From contig OX465579.1 in assembly GCA_950022655.1 (NCBI GenBank), positions 46,479,950-46,543,949 of the forward strand: a stretch of 64,000 nt of DNA, read 5' to 3'. The notes beneath the pieces are model-generated. The model was given only the letters and a program-made list of their open reading frames with translations, was not told the DNA's origin and did no database searches. A program made the position numbers and the translations under genes. Positions 61,474 to 64,000 of the stretch are shown one piece after another (positions within the stretch are counted from its first letter, which is position 1; the number at the start of each line of letters is the position of its first letter). The DNA is from Alentia gelatinosa (taxonomy: Eukaryota; Annelida; Polychaeta; Phyllodocida; Polynoidae).

Positions 61474-64000
61474 GTGGGTTTTTAGCTGGTCACATTCCTA
61501 TGGCCTCCTGATTTCCAGAGCGGATATAGGAACGATGGATTCATATTCTATGTACATGTTATGTGAGATTTTGCTTGTGTTACTGGTTTACGTTTAGAAA
61601 TTTCAAATATTCACTCATCAATAGCCAAGAGATATCATTATAAGGAGACCCTGTATAGTCCGTATTTTACATGTTCGATATGCAATAATAAGATGGAGAT
61701 ACGTTATCTAGGTCATACAAGGAAACACATACAAATAGTGACACTTCCCTTTCAAGTTCTGATAGGTGGCTACCGTAATTATCAGAGTCACTACTCGAGG
61801 TGCATGCGGAAAAAAACAGTAAATGAGTAAATTAGCCGAGGTTTTTCTACGGGACGGTATAATGAATGGGGAAGTGCTCATGTCATTGCGTGCGCTAAAT
61901 AAGGCAAGAGCTCTGCATCTAACTACGCTGATCAGAGCATGTCAGGGCAGTAGATAGAGGGATCACAGAGACAAAGGGAGAAAATCGATGTTACCCAAGA
62001 AACTTGTGTAATTTGGCCTGTTCTTATCACATCAAACAGTGGTGATGACAATTTGCCCTCACGCAGCACCAGCCTGCGGTCCTTTTCTTTTCGCCTGACT
62101 CGGGGTCTCATTTCCTGCACTACTTTCAGATGACAGAGGCGGGCGGGGATAACTAGAGGCCGCGCAAATCAACGACCCATGCTGGTCCGCTAAGCGCCTC
62201 CAGAAAGACCCCACCCGCCATAAATACACTGTCTCTTGCAGGTCCGTGGGCAAAACGCCGGTGTGATGCAGATTAAGAAAAAAACACCAAACTAAAAAAA
62301 AATCAAGATATGAAACATGCCATCAAATTCAACAGGGCTGTCGGTTTCACAGGCCTGTCTGAGAGTTTCAAAAACCGTTAATTCAGCATGCGAGTGGGTT
62401 TGCTTGAGTGTTTTTGTGGCTGTTCAAATAGCGTCGGCCAATACACTGTGAGAAGGATTTTGAGGAGAGTGCTTCATATAACAGTGGAATTGGTGGTGAG
62501 AAAAGGATACCCCATCATTGGTGCCTATTGTCGTGATTGACAGCACTGTTACTTGGCTTAGCCCAGGAGCGCGGTCACGAATCGATAAGTACCACTCCCT
62601 TTAAGATAAAGCCCTAATCTTCCAGTAGAGTCGCGTCTGTTTTGTAAAGGATCGATTTCACTCAAGAGACTGTTGCAATCAAATGATGCAGTTTAACGTG
62701 TGTATATGCAGACGTGTCATCTACCTGTTATGAGCTCCATATCAAACAGCATTTTACTGCGACCAACCTATAGGTATTCAAGGGCAGTTTTTCAGTTAAT
62801 ACATCAATGGTACTTTGTTCTCGAGGAGCAGGTGGACTACAATCCTTATACAGAGCAGCTCAGCGAGAGGGGGCTGTCAATGGACCCCCTTCTTACAAGA
62901 GGTTGTCTTTTCTTTTCTCCTGCTCTTTCGCCTATACCTTTCGTCTTTCCCATTGTTCTCCCCATCTACACAGGAGAGAGGCGTAAAAAGGATATGGCCT
63001 TTGAATCGTCCATATCTCTAATTATCATGCCTGAAGGCATTCAGTGCGCGCGGCATGCCGGCTATCAAATTATCTATCCTGCACTAGTTTACCCAAGCCT
63101 TCCTGTTGGCCGGGCAAACAGTGGGTTGTGCCACCCACCCTCCTCCTACCCATAAGATGCCACGTACGACTGATAAAGCCTGCAGCCCGCACTAGACAGT
63201 CAAATAAGACCGGGCCCGATGAAGGTGCCACGTTTTATCGGTATTGATTCAGCAGGTTAGAGTCTTGGCCTGCTTACAGAAGAGGCCAGTTACTCAGACT
63301 TTGTCCGGTGCAAGCAGTATCTACGTGTGTAGTCCTTGCACATACCCCATCCCACTGGGCAGCTCACAGAGCAGCTCACTCGGCCAGTTTCCAGTATAGC
63401 CGCCGGATCCTAATACCATTCATTCAATTACCAAACTGTTATGACATGGTAAGCGCCAAGTAGTCGGATAATGTTTGTTATCGGAAAGAGCCTTATTCCT
63501 CCAGCATTGCGAGGCTTGCCTTCCTCTTGCACTGACAGCCGGTTTATTACTTTACAGCCGAGTAAGGTGGGCGGTGGGAGGGTCGGAGAGGAATGGAGGG
63601 TGTTTTAAGGGTACGCCCAGGTTTATCAATGATAAGACCCGGACGGTTGACCGAGTGACCGGGAGGCTCTTCCCGGCTACTTAATCCACGTGTGCGCGCC
63701 GCGGGGGCACCCGGCATATTAGACGGATCCTCCCGCACCTGACTCATGCACCCCGACCCACGGGTCACCAGAGGTTAGGTGCAGCGGCGTAAGGGGGTTG
63801 GGGAGGGGAGGGGAGGAGAGGGTTGACGGGGCGGGGTTGGGAGGAGGTGAAGATGGGAAAGCCCAAGATGTTATTGCAGAATCCAAGACTCTGTCTCTGT
63901 CAATATTCATCTCCATTTCCAGCAAGGTTTCGGAGATGAAATCTGTTGAGCACATATCAGATTTTGAATCTCCTATCGCCCATGTTTATCTTTTGTATTA
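61474..64000 (+). other. downstream intron of the lectin gene (to window end)
   Basis: After the donor at 61474 I could not identify the next exon. The frame at 62700-63155 lacks a domain and a convincing splice frame. GAGCAGCTC occurs at 62853 and 63369, the latter 12 bp after a GGGCAGCTC. The rest is mixed-composition DNA. Confidence 0.45.

Overview
The window is nuclear DNA from an animal, most likely an invertebrate and possibly a lophotrochozoan. The evidence is a split gene with consensus GT-AG splice signals and a phase-matched extracellular-lectin exon, CpG-rich promoter-like islands with NRF-1, YY1, ETS and CRE motifs, long (AT)n microsatellites, non-LTR retrotransposon remains, and many palindromic MITE-like elements. 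No bacterial-style operon, tRNA gene or CRISPR array is seen. The species cannot be named from the sequence alone. Most long open frames are uncoded shadows.

The one gene I can support lies at the right end on the + strand. A CpG island (about 51.1-52.4 kb) holds a TATA-less promoter and a long leader. Exon 1 (52360-52465) encodes a signal peptide. Intron 1 is about 8.7 kb, GC-rich, and contains possible regulatory DNA. Exon 2 (61189-61473) encodes one complete SUEL/rhamnose-binding-lectin domain with eight cysteines. Both junctions are phase 1, and later exons lie beyond the window or were not recognised.

The left 50 kb has no convincing host coding exon. It holds transposon debris: a pogo/Tigger-like MITE (1.7-2.3 kb); two inverted copies of a 600-bp composite TIR element (8.5-9.1 and 17.1-17.7 kb); a MITE with perfect 26-bp TIRs (26.6 kb); a PIF/Harbinger-like non-autonomous element with a TTA duplication (39.3-39.7 kb); and a dozen hairpin elements. 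It also has a 5'-truncated non-LTR retrotransposon tail (22.56-23.48 kb) and a decayed CR1/jockey-like element (40.55-43.4 kb), itself interrupted by a MITE that carries a 740-bp insert. Orphan CpG-rich islands near 4.6-5.4, 7.1-7.8, 20.2-20.8, 27.2-27.65, 30.2-30.5, 35.4-35.9 and 50.3-50.7 kb look like promoters or enhancers, but no gene could be joined to them.

The strongest unexplained signal is the palindrome GAGC(A/T)GCTC. I counted at least 15 copies by eye where about 0.5 would be expected at random. They lie mainly in the GC-rich islands and around the lectin gene, and two clusters show a 12-bp spacing.
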